Positions 27,756 to 36,650 of a stretch of DNA of 64,000 bases are shown here, in pieces; the first letter of the stretch is position 1; every line of letters starts with the position of its first letter. The notes under the pieces are model-generated. The model was not told where the DNA came from. It saw only the letters and a list, made by a program, of their open reading frames with translations, and made no database searches. Made by a program: the position numbers and the translations under genes. Source of the DNA: Leclercia adecarboxylata (GTDB lineage: Bacteria > Pseudomonadota > Gammaproteobacteria > Enterobacterales > Enterobacteriaceae); the NCBI RefSeq assembly GCF_006171285.1, contig NZ_CP040889.1, positions 1,736,001 through 1,800,000 on the forward strand, in the 5' to 3' direction.

Positions 27756-29094
27756 CCCTCTGCCTTTGAACCAGTGGCTGAACGCCCCCCGCCCGGACGA
27801 CACCCCTGTCGCCTGGTCCGGCGATCGTCGCTGGACGCTGGGGGAGCTGCGCTACGACGTCCACGCCCTGATGGCTCGTTTACAGCAGCAGGAAGGCGAG
27901 CGCTGGGCGCTCTGCTTTGACGACAGTTATCTGTTTATCGTCGCCCTGCTGGCGACCCTGCACGCGGGCAAAACCCCGGTGCTGCCCGGCCACAGCCGCG
28001 AATCGCAGCTCGACGAACAAAAGGCGCTGTTCAGCGGCGTGCTGAGCGACAGAACGCTTAACGTCAGTGGTCCCCTGCTGGTGGTCAGCTCTGCCTGTCG
28101 CCGTGCCACCACCTTCACGCCGCTGCCGCTTATTGAAGACGCCCGCGTTATCGAGCTGTTCACCTCCGGTTCGACCGGGGTGCCCGAGCGGATAGGCAAA
28201 ACCATCGCCCAGCTTGACCAGGAAGCCCGCCTGCTGGCGGCCCGCTTCGGGGAGCGAATTCAGGGTTGCTCCGTCGTCTCCTCGGTGGTGCCGCAGCATC
28301 TTTACGGCCTGACGTTTCGTATCGTGCTGCCGATGGCGCTGGGGCTGGTACTACACACAGGGATGCTCGCCTACGCCGAGCAGCTGGCGGCGCTGGAGGG
28401 CGATAAGCGCTACCTGTTCATCAGCAGCCCGGCGTTTCTGAAGCGGCTTGATCCACAGCTTGCTCCGCCGCCCGTCGCGGTGCTGGTTTCGGCCGGGGGC
28501 GTGCTGGAATGGGCAGCAGCCTGTGAAACCCAGCGCTGGCTGGGGCTGTGGCCGGATGAAATTTACGGCAGCAGCGAAACCGGGGTGCTCGCCTGGCGCT
28601 ATCGTCAGGCGGAGGCGGATCTCTGGCAGCCTTTTCCGGGTGTCATATTTACCCGCGATAATGACGCCCTGCGCGTCAGCTCCCTGCTGATTGATGCGGA
28701 CGGCGTGCTGCTCGACGACAGGTTGCAGTTTGCCGATAATGGCCAGTTCAGCATTGTCGGCCGCCGGGGCCGGGTGGTGAAAATCGAAGAGAAGCGCATT
28801 TCGCTCAATGAGATCGAGCAGCGTCTGCTGGCGCTGGACGGCATCCGCGAGGCGGCGGCGCTGCCGGTGACCCGCGGCGGACGACAGGGGATTGGCGTGC
28901 TGCTGGTCCTGAGCGAAGCCGCTCGCCAGCGCAGCAGTAAAACGCAGATCCTCGCCTGGCGACGCGCCCTGCGGCCGTGGCTGGAGCCGGTCGCCATCCC
29001 CCGCTACTGGCGCATTGTTGATGAGATGCCGGTGAACAGTATGAACAAGCGTGTCTATGCGCAGTTACAGGAGTTATTTCATGAAGATCCATGA
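27748..29094 (+). CDS. apeH: Aryl acid:ACP ligase (AMP-forming)
   Basis: Adenylate-forming enzyme of 448 residues, shorter than usual acyl-CoA ligases (about 500-550). The AMP-binding loop is LFTSGSTGVPERIGK (139-144 core TSGSTG), followed by YGSSETG, and the C-terminal hinge/catalytic lysine region RGRVVKIEEKRISLNEIE. In the characterised aryl polyene pathway this enzyme activates 4-hydroxybenzoate and loads it onto a carrier protein. No ammonia lyase or chorismate lyase gene is in the cluster, so the aromatic starter must come from elsewhere, probably UbiC. Symbol by gene order. Confidence 0.83.
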   Translation: MHNPLPLNQWLNAPRPDDTPVAWSGDRRWTLGELRYDVHALMARLQQQEGERWALCFDDSYLFIVALLATLHAGKTPVLPGHSRESQLDEQKALFSGVLSDRTLNVSGPLLVVSSACRRATTFTPLPLIEDARVIELFTSGSTGVPERIGKTIAQLDQEARLLAARFGERIQGCSVVSSVVPQHLYGLTFRIVLPMALGLVLHTGMLAYAEQLAALEGDKRYLFISSPAFLKRLDPQLAPPPVAVLVSAGGVLEWAAACETQRWLGLWPDEIYGSSETGVLAWRYRQAEADLWQPFPGVIFTRDNDALRVSSLLIDADGVLLDDRLQFADNGQFSIVGRRGRVVKIEEKRISLNEIEQRLLALDGIREAAALPVTRGGRQGIGVLLVLSEAARQRSSKTQILAWRRALRPWLEPVAIPRYWRIVDEMPVNSMNKRVYAQLQELFHEDP

Positions 29095-29434
29095 AATCGG
29101 GCGCCATCAGGCACAACCTCAGCATCTTGAGATCGTCCTGCACCTCGACCCGGCGCTGTTCTGGTTCCAGGGCCATTTTGCCGTGCAGCCGCTGCTGCCG
29201 GGCGTGGCCCAGCTCGACTGGGTGATGCACTACGCCACCACGCTGCTGGCCCCGGAGTACCGTTTTCACAGCATTCAGAACGTGAAGTTCCAGGCACCGC
29301 TGCTGCCTGACGCCACCGTGACGCTGCTCCTCGACTGGAACGCGGAGCGCCAGATGCTCACCTTCAGCTATCAGCGCCACGATGGCGACGCGCGCCACAC
29401 GGCCAGCAGCGGGAAGATTCGCCTGTGCCGTTAA
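29081..29434 (+). CDS. apeI: 3-hydroxyacyl-ACP dehydratase, hotdog fold
   Basis: Small hotdog dehydratase of 117 residues. FQGHFAVQPLLPGVAQLDW has the FabA/FabZ active-site form with the catalytic histidine in GHF. In the known system it works as a complex with ApeP to remove water after ketoreduction, giving the conjugated double bonds. I chose the ATG at 29081, 9 bases after an AGGAG; it overlaps the apeH end by 14 bases. Symbol by gene order. Confidence 0.83.
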   Translation: MKIHEIGRHQAQPQHLEIVLHLDPALFWFQGHFAVQPLLPGVAQLDWVMHYATTLLAPEYRFHSIQNVKFQAPLLPDATVTLLLDWNAERQMLTFSYQRHDGDARHTASSGKIRLCR

Positions 29435-31116
29435 CCTTCCGCCCCTGCATCCTGATCCCCTGCTACAACCACGGGGCGACAATGGCGAGCGTGCTGGCCT
29501 GCCTGGCGCCCTATCAGCTGCCGGTGATTGTGGTGGATGACGGCAGCGACCTCAGCACCCGTCAGGAACTGGACAGGCTGGCCGCCGAAGATCCGCAGAT
29601 GACGCTGGTGCGGCTGACCCACAACAGCGGCAAAGGCGCGGCGGTGATCCGCGGCCTGAAGGTCTGCGCCGGGGCCGGTTTTACCCATGCGGTGCAGGTG
29701 GATGCCGACGGTCAGCACGCGCTGGAGGACATTCCCCGGCTGCTGGCGCTGGCCGAACGCCACCCGACGGCGCTGATCTCCGGCCAGCCAATCTTTGATG
29801 CCTCGATCCCCCGCTCGCGCCTGTATGGCCGCTGGGTCACCCACGTCTGGGTGTGGATCGAAACCCTGTCATTACAGCTTAAGGACAGCATGTGCGGCTT
29901 TCGGGTCTACCCGGTAGCCCCCACGCTACGGCTGGTAAACAGCGTGCCCCTTGGCAAGCGGATGGATTTTGACACCGAAGTGATGGTCCGCCTCTACTGG
30001 CAGGGCAATACCAGCTATTTCCTGCCCACCCGGGTGACCTACCCCGAGAATGGCGTCTCCCATTTCGATGCCCTGCACGACAACCTGCGTATCTCGTGGA
30101 TGCACACCCGGCTGTTCTGCGGCATGCTGCCGCGCATCCCTTCTCTGCTGTTCCGCCGCCGCACTCAGCACTGGGCGAAGCAGCAGGAGGTGAAAGGGCT
30201 GTACGGCATGCGCCTGATGCTGCGGGTCTGGCAGCTGCTGGGCCGCCGGGCCTTTACCCTTCTGCTGTGGCCGGTGATTGCCGTCTACTGGCTTACCGCC
30301 CGTCCGGCGCGGCAGGCGTCGCAGCAGTGGATCGCCCGGGTGAGCGAGACGCTGGCCCAGCGCCAGCAGCCAAAGCCCGCGCGCCTGAACAGCTTTTTCC
30401 ACTTCATGCGCTTTGGCAATGCGATGCTGGACAAAGTCGCCAGCTGGCAGGGCGAACTCAAACTGGACCGGGACATACTTTTTGCGCCGGGCGCCCGGGA
30501 AAAGCTCGATTTGACCGTGCCGCAGGGCAAGCTGCTGCTGGCCTCCCATCTCGGGGATGTCGAGGCGTGCCGCGCCCTGGCCCAGATCAAAGGGGGCAAA
30601 ACCGTCAATGCGCTGGTGTTCAGCGATAACGCCCAGCGTTTCAAACAGATCATGCAGGAGATGGCCCCCCAGGCCGGACTAAACCTGATCCCGGTGACCG
30701 ACATCGGCCCGGAAACCGCCATCCTGCTGAAAGAGAAGATCGATCGCGGGGAGTGGGTAACGATCGTCGGGGATCGGATCGCCGTCGATCCGCAGCGCGG
30801 CGGCAACTGGCGCGTGGTGTGGAGCGAATTCATGGGCCAGCCCGCGCCGTTCCCCGAGGGGCCGTTTATCCTCGCCTCGCTGATGCGCTGCCCGGTGGTG
30901 CTGATCTTCGCCCTGCGCCAGCAGCAGAAGCTGCATATCCACTGCGAAGACTTTGCCGATCCGCTGCTGTTACCGCGCGGCGAGCGCCAGCAGGCGTTAC
31001 AGCAGACCGTCGACCGCTATGCTAAGCGGCTGGAGCACTATGCCCTGCAGGCCCCGCTCGACTGGTTTAATTTTTTCGATTTCTGGCGTCTGCCGGATGC
31101 CAAAGAGAAGGAGTAA
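29425..31116 (+). CDS. apeJ: Glycosyltransferase 2 / LpxL-like acyltransferase fusion
   Basis: Two-domain enzyme of 563 residues starting with GTG. Residues 1-235 are a family 2 glycosyltransferase (IPCYNH, VDDGSD at 37-42, DADG at 93-96); about 250-310 has hydrophobic stretches that may be membrane-associated; residues 340-550 form an LpxL-type acyltransferase with SHLGDVE (His375) and VGDRIAV. It should glycosylate and acylate the lipid anchor of the polyene. The GTG is ten bases before the apeI stop. Symbol by gene order. Confidence 0.85.
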   Translation: MPLTFRPCILIPCYNHGATMASVLACLAPYQLPVIVVDDGSDLSTRQELDRLAAEDPQMTLVRLTHNSGKGAAVIRGLKVCAGAGFTHAVQVDADGQHALEDIPRLLALAERHPTALISGQPIFDASIPRSRLYGRWVTHVWVWIETLSLQLKDSMCGFRVYPVAPTLRLVNSVPLGKRMDFDTEVMVRLYWQGNTSYFLPTRVTYPENGVSHFDALHDNLRISWMHTRLFCGMLPRIPSLLFRRRTQHWAKQQEVKGLYGMRLMLRVWQLLGRRAFTLLLWPVIAVYWLTARPARQASQQWIARVSETLAQRQQPKPARLNSFFHFMRFGNAMLDKVASWQGELKLDRDILFAPGAREKLDLTVPQGKLLLASHLGDVEACRALAQIKGGKTVNALVFSDNAQRFKQIMQEMAPQAGLNLIPVTDIGPETAILLKEKIDRGEWVTIVGDRIAVDPQRGGNWRVVWSEFMGQPAPFPEGPFILASLMRCPVVLIFALRQQQKLHIHCEDFADPLLLPRGERQQALQQTVDRYAKRLEHYALQAPLDWFNFFDFWRLPDAKEKE

Positions 31117-31119
31117 AGG

Positions 31120-31542
31120 GTGCTGACCGATCCCCGCTTTACCACTGAAGTAGAGCTGACCATACCGTTTCACGACGTCGATATGATGGGCGTGGTGTGG
31201 CACGGCAACTATTTCCGCTATTTTGAGGTCGCCCGCGAGGCCCTGCTCAACCAGTTCGATTATGGCTATCGCCAGATGAAAGCGTCCGGCTATCTCTGGC
31301 CGGTGGTGGATACCCGGGTGAAATACCGCGATGTCCTGACCTTCGAGCAGCGCATCCGCGTCCGGGCCCATATCGACGAGTTCGAGAACCGCCTGCGCAT
31401 TGTCTATCAGATTTTTGACGCCGCCAGCGGCAAGCGAACCACCACCGGTTACACCATTCAGGTGGCGGTAGAGGAGAAGAGCCGCGAGCTCTGCTTTGTC
31501 AGCCCGGCCGTGCTGTTCGAGCGCATGGGAGTGACGCCATGA
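31120..31542 (+). CDS. apeK: 4HBT-type thioesterase
   Basis: Hotdog thioesterase of 140 residues, GTG start three bases after the apeJ stop with an overlapping GAAGGAG ribosome site. The active-site segment FHDVDMMGVVWHGNYFRYFE has the YbgC/4HBT aspartate and HGNY pattern. It is likely to release finished or aberrant chains from the carrier protein. It overlaps apeL by four bases. Symbol by gene order. Confidence 0.83.
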   Translation: MLTDPRFTTEVELTIPFHDVDMMGVVWHGNYFRYFEVAREALLNQFDYGYRQMKASGYLWPVVDTRVKYRDVLTFEQRIRVRAHIDEFENRLRIVYQIFDAASGKRTTTGYTIQVAVEEKSRELCFVSPAVLFERMGVTP

Positions 31543-32144
31543 AGTGGTTACCCCTGCTTGCCCTGCTGGTCAGCCCGTGGGTCAGCGCCGTGACGCTGGA
31601 TGAGCTGCAGCAACGCTTTACCGAACAGCCGGTGGTGCGCGCCCACTTTGAGCAGACCCGCACCATCAAGGACCTGCCCCAGCCGCTGCGCTCCAGCGGC
31701 GAGATGCTGATCGCCCGGGATAACGGCCTGCTGTGGGATCAAAAAGCGCCCTTTCCGATGACGCTGCTGCTGGACGACAAGCGGATGGTGCAGACCATCA
31801 ATGGACAGCCGCCGCAGACCATCACCGCCGACAATAATCCGCAGATGTTCCAGTTCAACCATCTGCTGCGCGCCCTGTTCCAGGCCGATCGCAAGGTACT
31901 GGAGGAGAACTTCCGCATCGATTTTAAAGACCTCGGTAATGGCCGCTGGTCGCTGGTGCTGACCCCCACCACCACGCCGCTGGACAAGATTTTCGCCTCG
32001 ATGGATCTGGGTGGCGCGACCTACCTGGAGTCCATTGTGCTGAACGACAAGCAGGGCGACCGCACCGATATCACCCTATCCCGCCACCAGCTCACGCCCG
32101 CCAGCCTGACCGATGCCGAACGCCAACGCTTTGCCGCACCGTAA
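31539..32144 (+). CDS. apeL: LolA-like periplasmic carrier of the aryl polyene cluster
   Basis: Secreted protein of 201 residues with a short signal peptide (MKWLPLLALLVSPWVSA) and a LolA-type domain (TLDELQQRF, VRAHFEQTRTIKDLPQPLRSSG). LolA carries lipoproteins across the periplasm; this paralogue is expected to carry the hydrophobic polyene lipid from the inner to the outer membrane. No lipobox cysteine is present, so it should be soluble. It overlaps apeK by four bases and apeM by 32. Symbol by gene order. Confidence 0.84.
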   Translation: MKWLPLLALLVSPWVSAVTLDELQQRFTEQPVVRAHFEQTRTIKDLPQPLRSSGEMLIARDNGLLWDQKAPFPMTLLLDDKRMVQTINGQPPQTITADNNPQMFQFNHLLRALFQADRKVLEENFRIDFKDLGNGRWSLVLTPTTTPLDKIFASMDLGGATYLESIVLNDKQGDRTDITLSRHQLTPASLTDAERQRFAAP

Positions 32145-34428
32145 TTCCCGTCGCCCGGCGCTGGTCTGGGCGCTGATCTGCCTGGCACTGCTGGGGGTGC
32201 TGCTCACGCTGTTGCCCGGGGCGCGGCTCAACAGCAGCGTGCTGGCGATGCTGCCCAAACAGAGCCTCGGGGCGATCCCCCCGGCCCTGAACGACGGCTT
32301 TATCGAACGCCTCGACAGGCAGCTGGTGTGGCTGGTCAGCCCCGGCAAACGGCCCGACCCGCAGGTGGCCCAGCAGTGGCTGAGCCTGTTGCAGCAGTCA
32401 GGTTCCCTGCGCAAGGTGAAAGGGCCGATGGACGCCGCCGGGCAGAAGGCCTGGGGCGAGTTCTTCTGGCAGCACCGTAACGGCCTGATCGACCCCGCCA
32501 CCCGCACGCGGCTGCAAAACGGCGGCGAGGCGCAGGCCCAGTGGATTTTGTCCCAGCTGTACTCGGCCTTCTCCGGCGTCAGCGGCAAAGAGCTGCAAAA
32601 CGACCCGCTGATGCTGATGCGCGGCTCGCAGCTTTCACTGGCGCAAAACAGCCAGAAGCTGCGGCTGATGGACGGCTGGCTGGTGACCAAAGACGAGGCC
32701 GGAAATTACTGGTATCTGCTGCACGGCGAGCTGTCCGGTTCGTCGTTCGATATGCAGCAAACCCACCGGCTGGTGACCACTCTCCACGACCTCGAAGGCC
32801 AGCTCAAAACGCACTACCCGCAGGCGCAGCTGCTGTCGCGCGGGACGGCGTTTTACAGCGACTACGCCAGCCAGCAGGCGAAACGGGACATCTCCACGCT
32901 CGGCGTGGCCACTATCCTCGGGGTGATCCTGCTGATTGTGGCGGTATTCCGCTCCCTGCGCCCGCTCCTGCTGTGCCTGCTCTCCATCGCGATTGGCGCG
33001 CTGGCGGGGACGGTGGCGACCCTGCTGCTCTCTGGCGAGCTGCATCTGATGACCCTGGTGATGAGCATGAGCATCATCGGCATCTCGGCGGATTACACCC
33101 TTTATTACCTGACCGAGCGGATGGTTCACGGGGATCAGCATTCACCCTGGCAGAGCCTGGTAAAGGTGCGCAACGCCCTGGTGCTGGCGCTGCTTACCAC
33201 CGTGGCGGCCTATCTCATTATGATGCTGGCGCCGTTCCCGGGCATTCGCCAGATGGCGGTGTTTGCCGCCGCGGGGCTGAGTGCCTCATGCCTGACGGCG
33301 ATCTTCTGGCATCCGTGGCTCTGTCGCGGCTTACCGGTGCGCCCGGTGCCGCTGAAAACCCCGATGCGGCGCTGGCTGGCGGCATGGCGCCACCGACGTC
33401 TGTCGGTGGGGCTGCCGGTGGCGCTTACGCTTGTTGCTGTGGCAGGGATTGCTACGCTGCGCATCGATGATGATATCGCCCAGCTCCAGGCCCTGCCGCA
33501 GGATATCCTCGCCCAGGAGAAAGCCATCACGGCGCTTACCGGCCAGGGCGTCGATCAAAAATGGTTCGTGGTGCATGGCGACTCGGCCCAGCAGACACTG
33601 GAGCGGCTGGAGGCCTTTACCCCGGCGCTGGCCCGGGCGCAGCAGGCGGGTGAGCTTAAATCCTGGCGCAGCCTGCCGCTGAACTCGCGGGCGCAGCAGG
33701 CGCGCGATCTGGCCCTGCTGCGTGAAGCGGCCCCGGCGGTGATTAAGGTGCTGCAAAGCGCCGGGCTGACCGCCGTATCGCCGGATCTGCGCCCGATGCC
33801 GGTGGACGTCAAAACCTGGCTTGCCAGCCCCGCCAGTGAAGGCTGGCGTCTGCTGTGGCTCACCCTGCCCAACGGCGAAAGCGGCGTGCTGGTGACGGTG
33901 GATGGGGTGAAAAACAGCCCGGCGCTGGGCAAGCTGGCGGAGCAACATCCGGGCGTGGTGTGGGTGGATCGCAAGGCGAGTTTCGACAGCCTGTTTGCCC
34001 TCTACCGCAACGTGCTGACCGGCCTGCTGGCGGTCGCGCTGGGAGTGATTGCCTGTGGCGCGATGCTGCGACTCGGCTGGCGCAAGGGGCTGATTACCCT
34101 GGTGCCCTCCCTGCTGTCGCTGGGCTGCGGCCTGGCCGCGCTGACGCTAACGGGCCATCCGGTTAACCTGTTTTCGCTTCTGGCGCTGGTGCTGGTCCTC
34201 GGCATCGGCATCAACTACACGCTATTCTTCAACAACCCGCGCGGTACGCCGTTGACCTCGATGCTGGCCATCAGCCTGGCGATGATGACCACCCTGTTGA
34301 CCCTCGGCATGCTGGTCTTCAGCGCCACCCAGGCCATCAGCAGTTTCGGGATCGTGCTGGTCAGCGGGATTTTCACCGCCTTTCTGCTGGCCCCGCTGGC
34401 GATGCCAGACAAAAAAGAGAGAACATGA
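32113..34428 (+). CDS. apeM: MMPL/RND-type exporter of the aryl polyene cluster
   Basis: Large inner-membrane exporter, 771 residues, MMPL class of the RND superfamily. TM1 (ALVWALICLALLGVLLTLLPG) precedes a periplasmic domain of about 210 residues, then a TM bundle containing ISADYTLYYLTERM; the arrangement repeats in the second half (GIGINYTLFFNN). MMPL proteins commonly export large lipids and pigments, here the aryl polyene lipid, with ApeL taking it on. The long 32-base overlap with apeL is the largest in the cluster. Symbol by gene order. Confidence 0.85.
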   Translation: MPNANALPHRNSRRPALVWALICLALLGVLLTLLPGARLNSSVLAMLPKQSLGAIPPALNDGFIERLDRQLVWLVSPGKRPDPQVAQQWLSLLQQSGSLRKVKGPMDAAGQKAWGEFFWQHRNGLIDPATRTRLQNGGEAQAQWILSQLYSAFSGVSGKELQNDPLMLMRGSQLSLAQNSQKLRLMDGWLVTKDEAGNYWYLLHGELSGSSFDMQQTHRLVTTLHDLEGQLKTHYPQAQLLSRGTAFYSDYASQQAKRDISTLGVATILGVILLIVAVFRSLRPLLLCLLSIAIGALAGTVATLLLSGELHLMTLVMSMSIIGISADYTLYYLTERMVHGDQHSPWQSLVKVRNALVLALLTTVAAYLIMMLAPFPGIRQMAVFAAAGLSASCLTAIFWHPWLCRGLPVRPVPLKTPMRRWLAAWRHRRLSVGLPVALTLVAVAGIATLRIDDDIAQLQALPQDILAQEKAITALTGQGVDQKWFVVHGDSAQQTLERLEAFTPALARAQQAGELKSWRSLPLNSRAQQARDLALLREAAPAVIKVLQSAGLTAVSPDLRPMPVDVKTWLASPASEGWRLLWLTLPNGESGVLVTVDGVKNSPALGKLAEQHPGVVWVDRKASFDSLFALYRNVLTGLLAVALGVIACGAMLRLGWRKGLITLVPSLLSLGCGLAALTLTGHPVNLFSLLALVLVLGIGINYTLFFNNPRGTPLTSMLAISLAMMTTLLTLGMLVFSATQAISSFGIVLVSGIFTAFLLAPLAMPDKKERT

Positions 34429-35012
34429 TGATCACCCCTTTTTACCGCGCCGCCGCTCTGATCGGCGCGCTGCTGCTGGCCGGTTGCAGCCACAATGCCC
34501 AGGAGCGTGACGATACCCGCCCGCAGGCCTGGCTCCAGCCGGGCACCCGGGTCACGCTGCCGCCGCCGGGTATTACCCCGGCGCTGAGCTCCCAGCAGCT
34601 GCTGACCGCCAGCGTTAATGGCAAAACCCAGTCGCTGCTGGTGATGCTCAATGCCGACGCGCAGAAGGTCACGCTGGCCGGGCTGTCGTCGGTGGGTATC
34701 CGTCTGTTCCTCGCCACCTATAATGAAACGGGCATCCATACTGAACAGTCGATTGTTGCGCCAGAACTGCCTCCGGCCAGCCAGGTGCTGGCGGACGTGA
34801 TGCTGAGCCACTGGCCGGTCAGCGCCTGGCTGCCGCAGCTGCCACAAGGCTGGACGTTAAAGGATCAAGGCGACCGGCGTGAGCTGCGCAATGCCGACGG
34901 CAGGCTGGTGACGGAGATTGTCTACCTGCAGCGCAAAGGCAAGCGCGAGCCGATCAGCATCGAACAGCATGTGTTCCACTACCACATCACCATTCAATAT
35001 CTGGATGACTGA
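34425..35012 (+). CDS. apeN: DUF3261 lipoprotein of the aryl polyene cluster
   Basis: Lipoprotein of 195 residues with lipobox LLAGC (Cys21), followed by a Ser at +2 (CSHN), which predicts outer-membrane sorting. The rest is a single beta-rich domain (TLPPPGITPALSSQQLL, LLVMLNADAQKVTLAGL). By comparison with LolB, the outer-membrane acceptor for LolA cargo, I infer that it receives the polyene lipid from ApeL. Starts with a double ATG overlapping the apeM stop. Symbol by gene order. Confidence 0.82.
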   Translation: MMITPFYRAAALIGALLLAGCSHNAQERDDTRPQAWLQPGTRVTLPPPGITPALSSQQLLTASVNGKTQSLLVMLNADAQKVTLAGLSSVGIRLFLATYNETGIHTEQSIVAPELPPASQVLADVMLSHWPVSAWLPQLPQGWTLKDQGDRRELRNADGRLVTEIVYLQRKGKREPISIEQHVFHYHITIQYLDD

Positions 35013-35013
35013 G

Positions 35014-36180
35014 ATGATCTACATTTCTGCCGTTGGCCTGGTCAACGCCCTGGGCAACTCTCCCGACGAGATTGCCGCTAACCTGACGCGCGGCGTCGCC
35101 CCCGGCATGCGCCCGCGCAGCGGCTGGCTGCAGGGGCAGGATGCGGTGCTGGGGGGCGTCGATGGCGAGCTGCCCGCGATCCCGGACAGCTTTGCCACCC
35201 ACCGCTCGCGGAACAATCAGCTGCTGCTGGCGGCGCTGGCGCAGATCCAGCCTGCCGTTGACGAGGCCATTGCCCGCTACGGCCGCGACCGGGTGGCGGT
35301 GGTGATGGGCACCAGCACCTCCGGGCTCGACGAGGGCGACGCGCACGTGCGCCTGTCGCACAGCGGCGAAGAGAGTAGCCACTGGCGGTACGCGCAGCAG
35401 GAGCTGGGCGATCCGTCACGCTTTCTGGCGAACTGGCTCGGTCTGGACGGCCCGGCCTTTACCCTGTCCACCGCCTGCTCCTCCAGCGCGCGGGCCATCA
35501 TCAGCGGGCGTCGGCTGATTGACGCCGGGCTGGTGGATGTCGCTATCGTTGGCGGCGCAGATACGCTGAGCAGGATGCCGGTGAACGGTTTTAACAGTCT
35601 CGAATCGCTCTCCACCACGCTGTGCGAGCCCTTTGGCCTTGAGCGCCGGGGGATCACCATTGGCGAAGCGGCGGCCCTGATGCTGCTCACCCGGGAGCCG
35701 CAGCCCGTGGCGCTGCTGGGCAGCGGCGAGTCGAGCGATGCGTACCATATTTCTGCCCCACATCCCCAGGGCGAAGGGGCCATCAGCGCCATTCACCAGG
35801 CGCTGAACGAAGCCGGGCTGAAGCCGGATGACGTGGGCTATATCAACCTGCACGGCACGGCAACGCCGCTCAATGACCAGATTGAATCTCAGGTGATCCA
35901 CGACCTGTTTGGCGAGGCGGTGCCCTGCAGTTCCACCAAGCATTTAACCGGGCATACGCTGGGGGCGGCGGGGATCACCGAGACGGCGCTAAGCTGGCTG
36001 ATCCTGACCCGCGATCTCCCCCTGCCCGCCCAGGATTTCAGCCGCTATGCGCCGGACCCGACCCTCGCCGCGTGCGGCGTGCTGCATCAGCCCACCGCGC
36101 TGAAAAAAGCGGTGATTTTGTCTAATTCGTTCGCCTTTGGCGGCAATAACGCCAGCATCCTGCTGGGGAGAGTGTCATGA
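35014..36180 (+). CDS. apeO: Beta-ketoacyl-ACP synthase, ApeO type
   Basis: Catalytic ketosynthase, 388 residues, with an intact triad: Cys155 in STACSSSARAI, His280 in HGTATPLND and His314 in GHTLGAAG. It extends the chain by malonyl units and is thought to act as a heterodimer with ApeC. I chose the ATG at 35014, one base after the apeN stop; an in-frame ATG 96 bases upstream lies within apeN and gives a Ser-rich, non-family extension. Symbol by gene order. Confidence 0.87.
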   Translation: MIYISAVGLVNALGNSPDEIAANLTRGVAPGMRPRSGWLQGQDAVLGGVDGELPAIPDSFATHRSRNNQLLLAALAQIQPAVDEAIARYGRDRVAVVMGTSTSGLDEGDAHVRLSHSGEESSHWRYAQQELGDPSRFLANWLGLDGPAFTLSTACSSSARAIISGRRLIDAGLVDVAIVGGADTLSRMPVNGFNSLESLSTTLCEPFGLERRGITIGEAAALMLLTREPQPVALLGSGESSDAYHISAPHPQGEGAISAIHQALNEAGLKPDDVGYINLHGTATPLNDQIESQVIHDLFGEAVPCSSTKHLTGHTLGAAGITETALSWLILTRDLPLPAQDFSRYAPDPTLAACGVLHQPTALKKAVILSNSFAFGGNNASILLGRVS

Positions 36181-36650
36181 GTTATTTAGCCCCGGCAGCG
36201 TACCTGCCCCACGATGCCCCCATGCTGCTGCTGGAGTCGGTGGAGAGCGTCACCGCTGAATCCGCCGTCTGCCGCGTCACCGTCAGCCCGCAGGGGGTGC
36301 TGGCGCCGTTTTTAAATACCGCAGGCGATCTGCCCGGCTGGTACGCCCTTGAGCTGATGGCCCAGACGGTGGGCATCTGGTCTGGCTGGCACCGTGAGCA
36401 GAAGGGCCTGCAGAGCAGCACGCTGGGCATGGTGCTGGGGGCGCGGGAACTGGTCTGCGCCGCCGGGCTTTTTCCGGCCAGCAGCGCGTTAACCGTCACC
36501 GCCACCCTGCTGATGGAGGATGAGCGCTTCAGCAGCTTCGAGTGCGCCATCACCCTTGATGATTCCACCCTGGCCACCGGGCGGGTGAACACCTTCCAGC
36601 CCAGCCAGCAGGAGTTAGCTTCACTGTTTAAGACGGGAGTGAGTCAATGA
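36177..36650 (+). CDS. apeP: 3-hydroxyacyl-ACP dehydratase, ApeP type
   Basis: Second hotdog dehydratase, 157 residues. It shows FLNTAGDLPGWYALELMAQTVGIWSG, where the FabZ histidine position is not obvious but the glutamate/helix pattern YALELMAQ is kept. That matches the idea that ApeI and ApeP share one active site, ApeI giving the His and ApeP the acidic residue. It overlaps apeO and apeQ by four bases each. Symbol by gene order. Confidence 0.83.
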   Translation: MSYLAPAAYLPHDAPMLLLESVESVTAESAVCRVTVSPQGVLAPFLNTAGDLPGWYALELMAQTVGIWSGWHREQKGLQSSTLGMVLGARELVCAAGLFPASSALTVTATLLMEDERFSSFECAITLDDSTLATGRVNTFQPSQQELASLFKTGVSQ

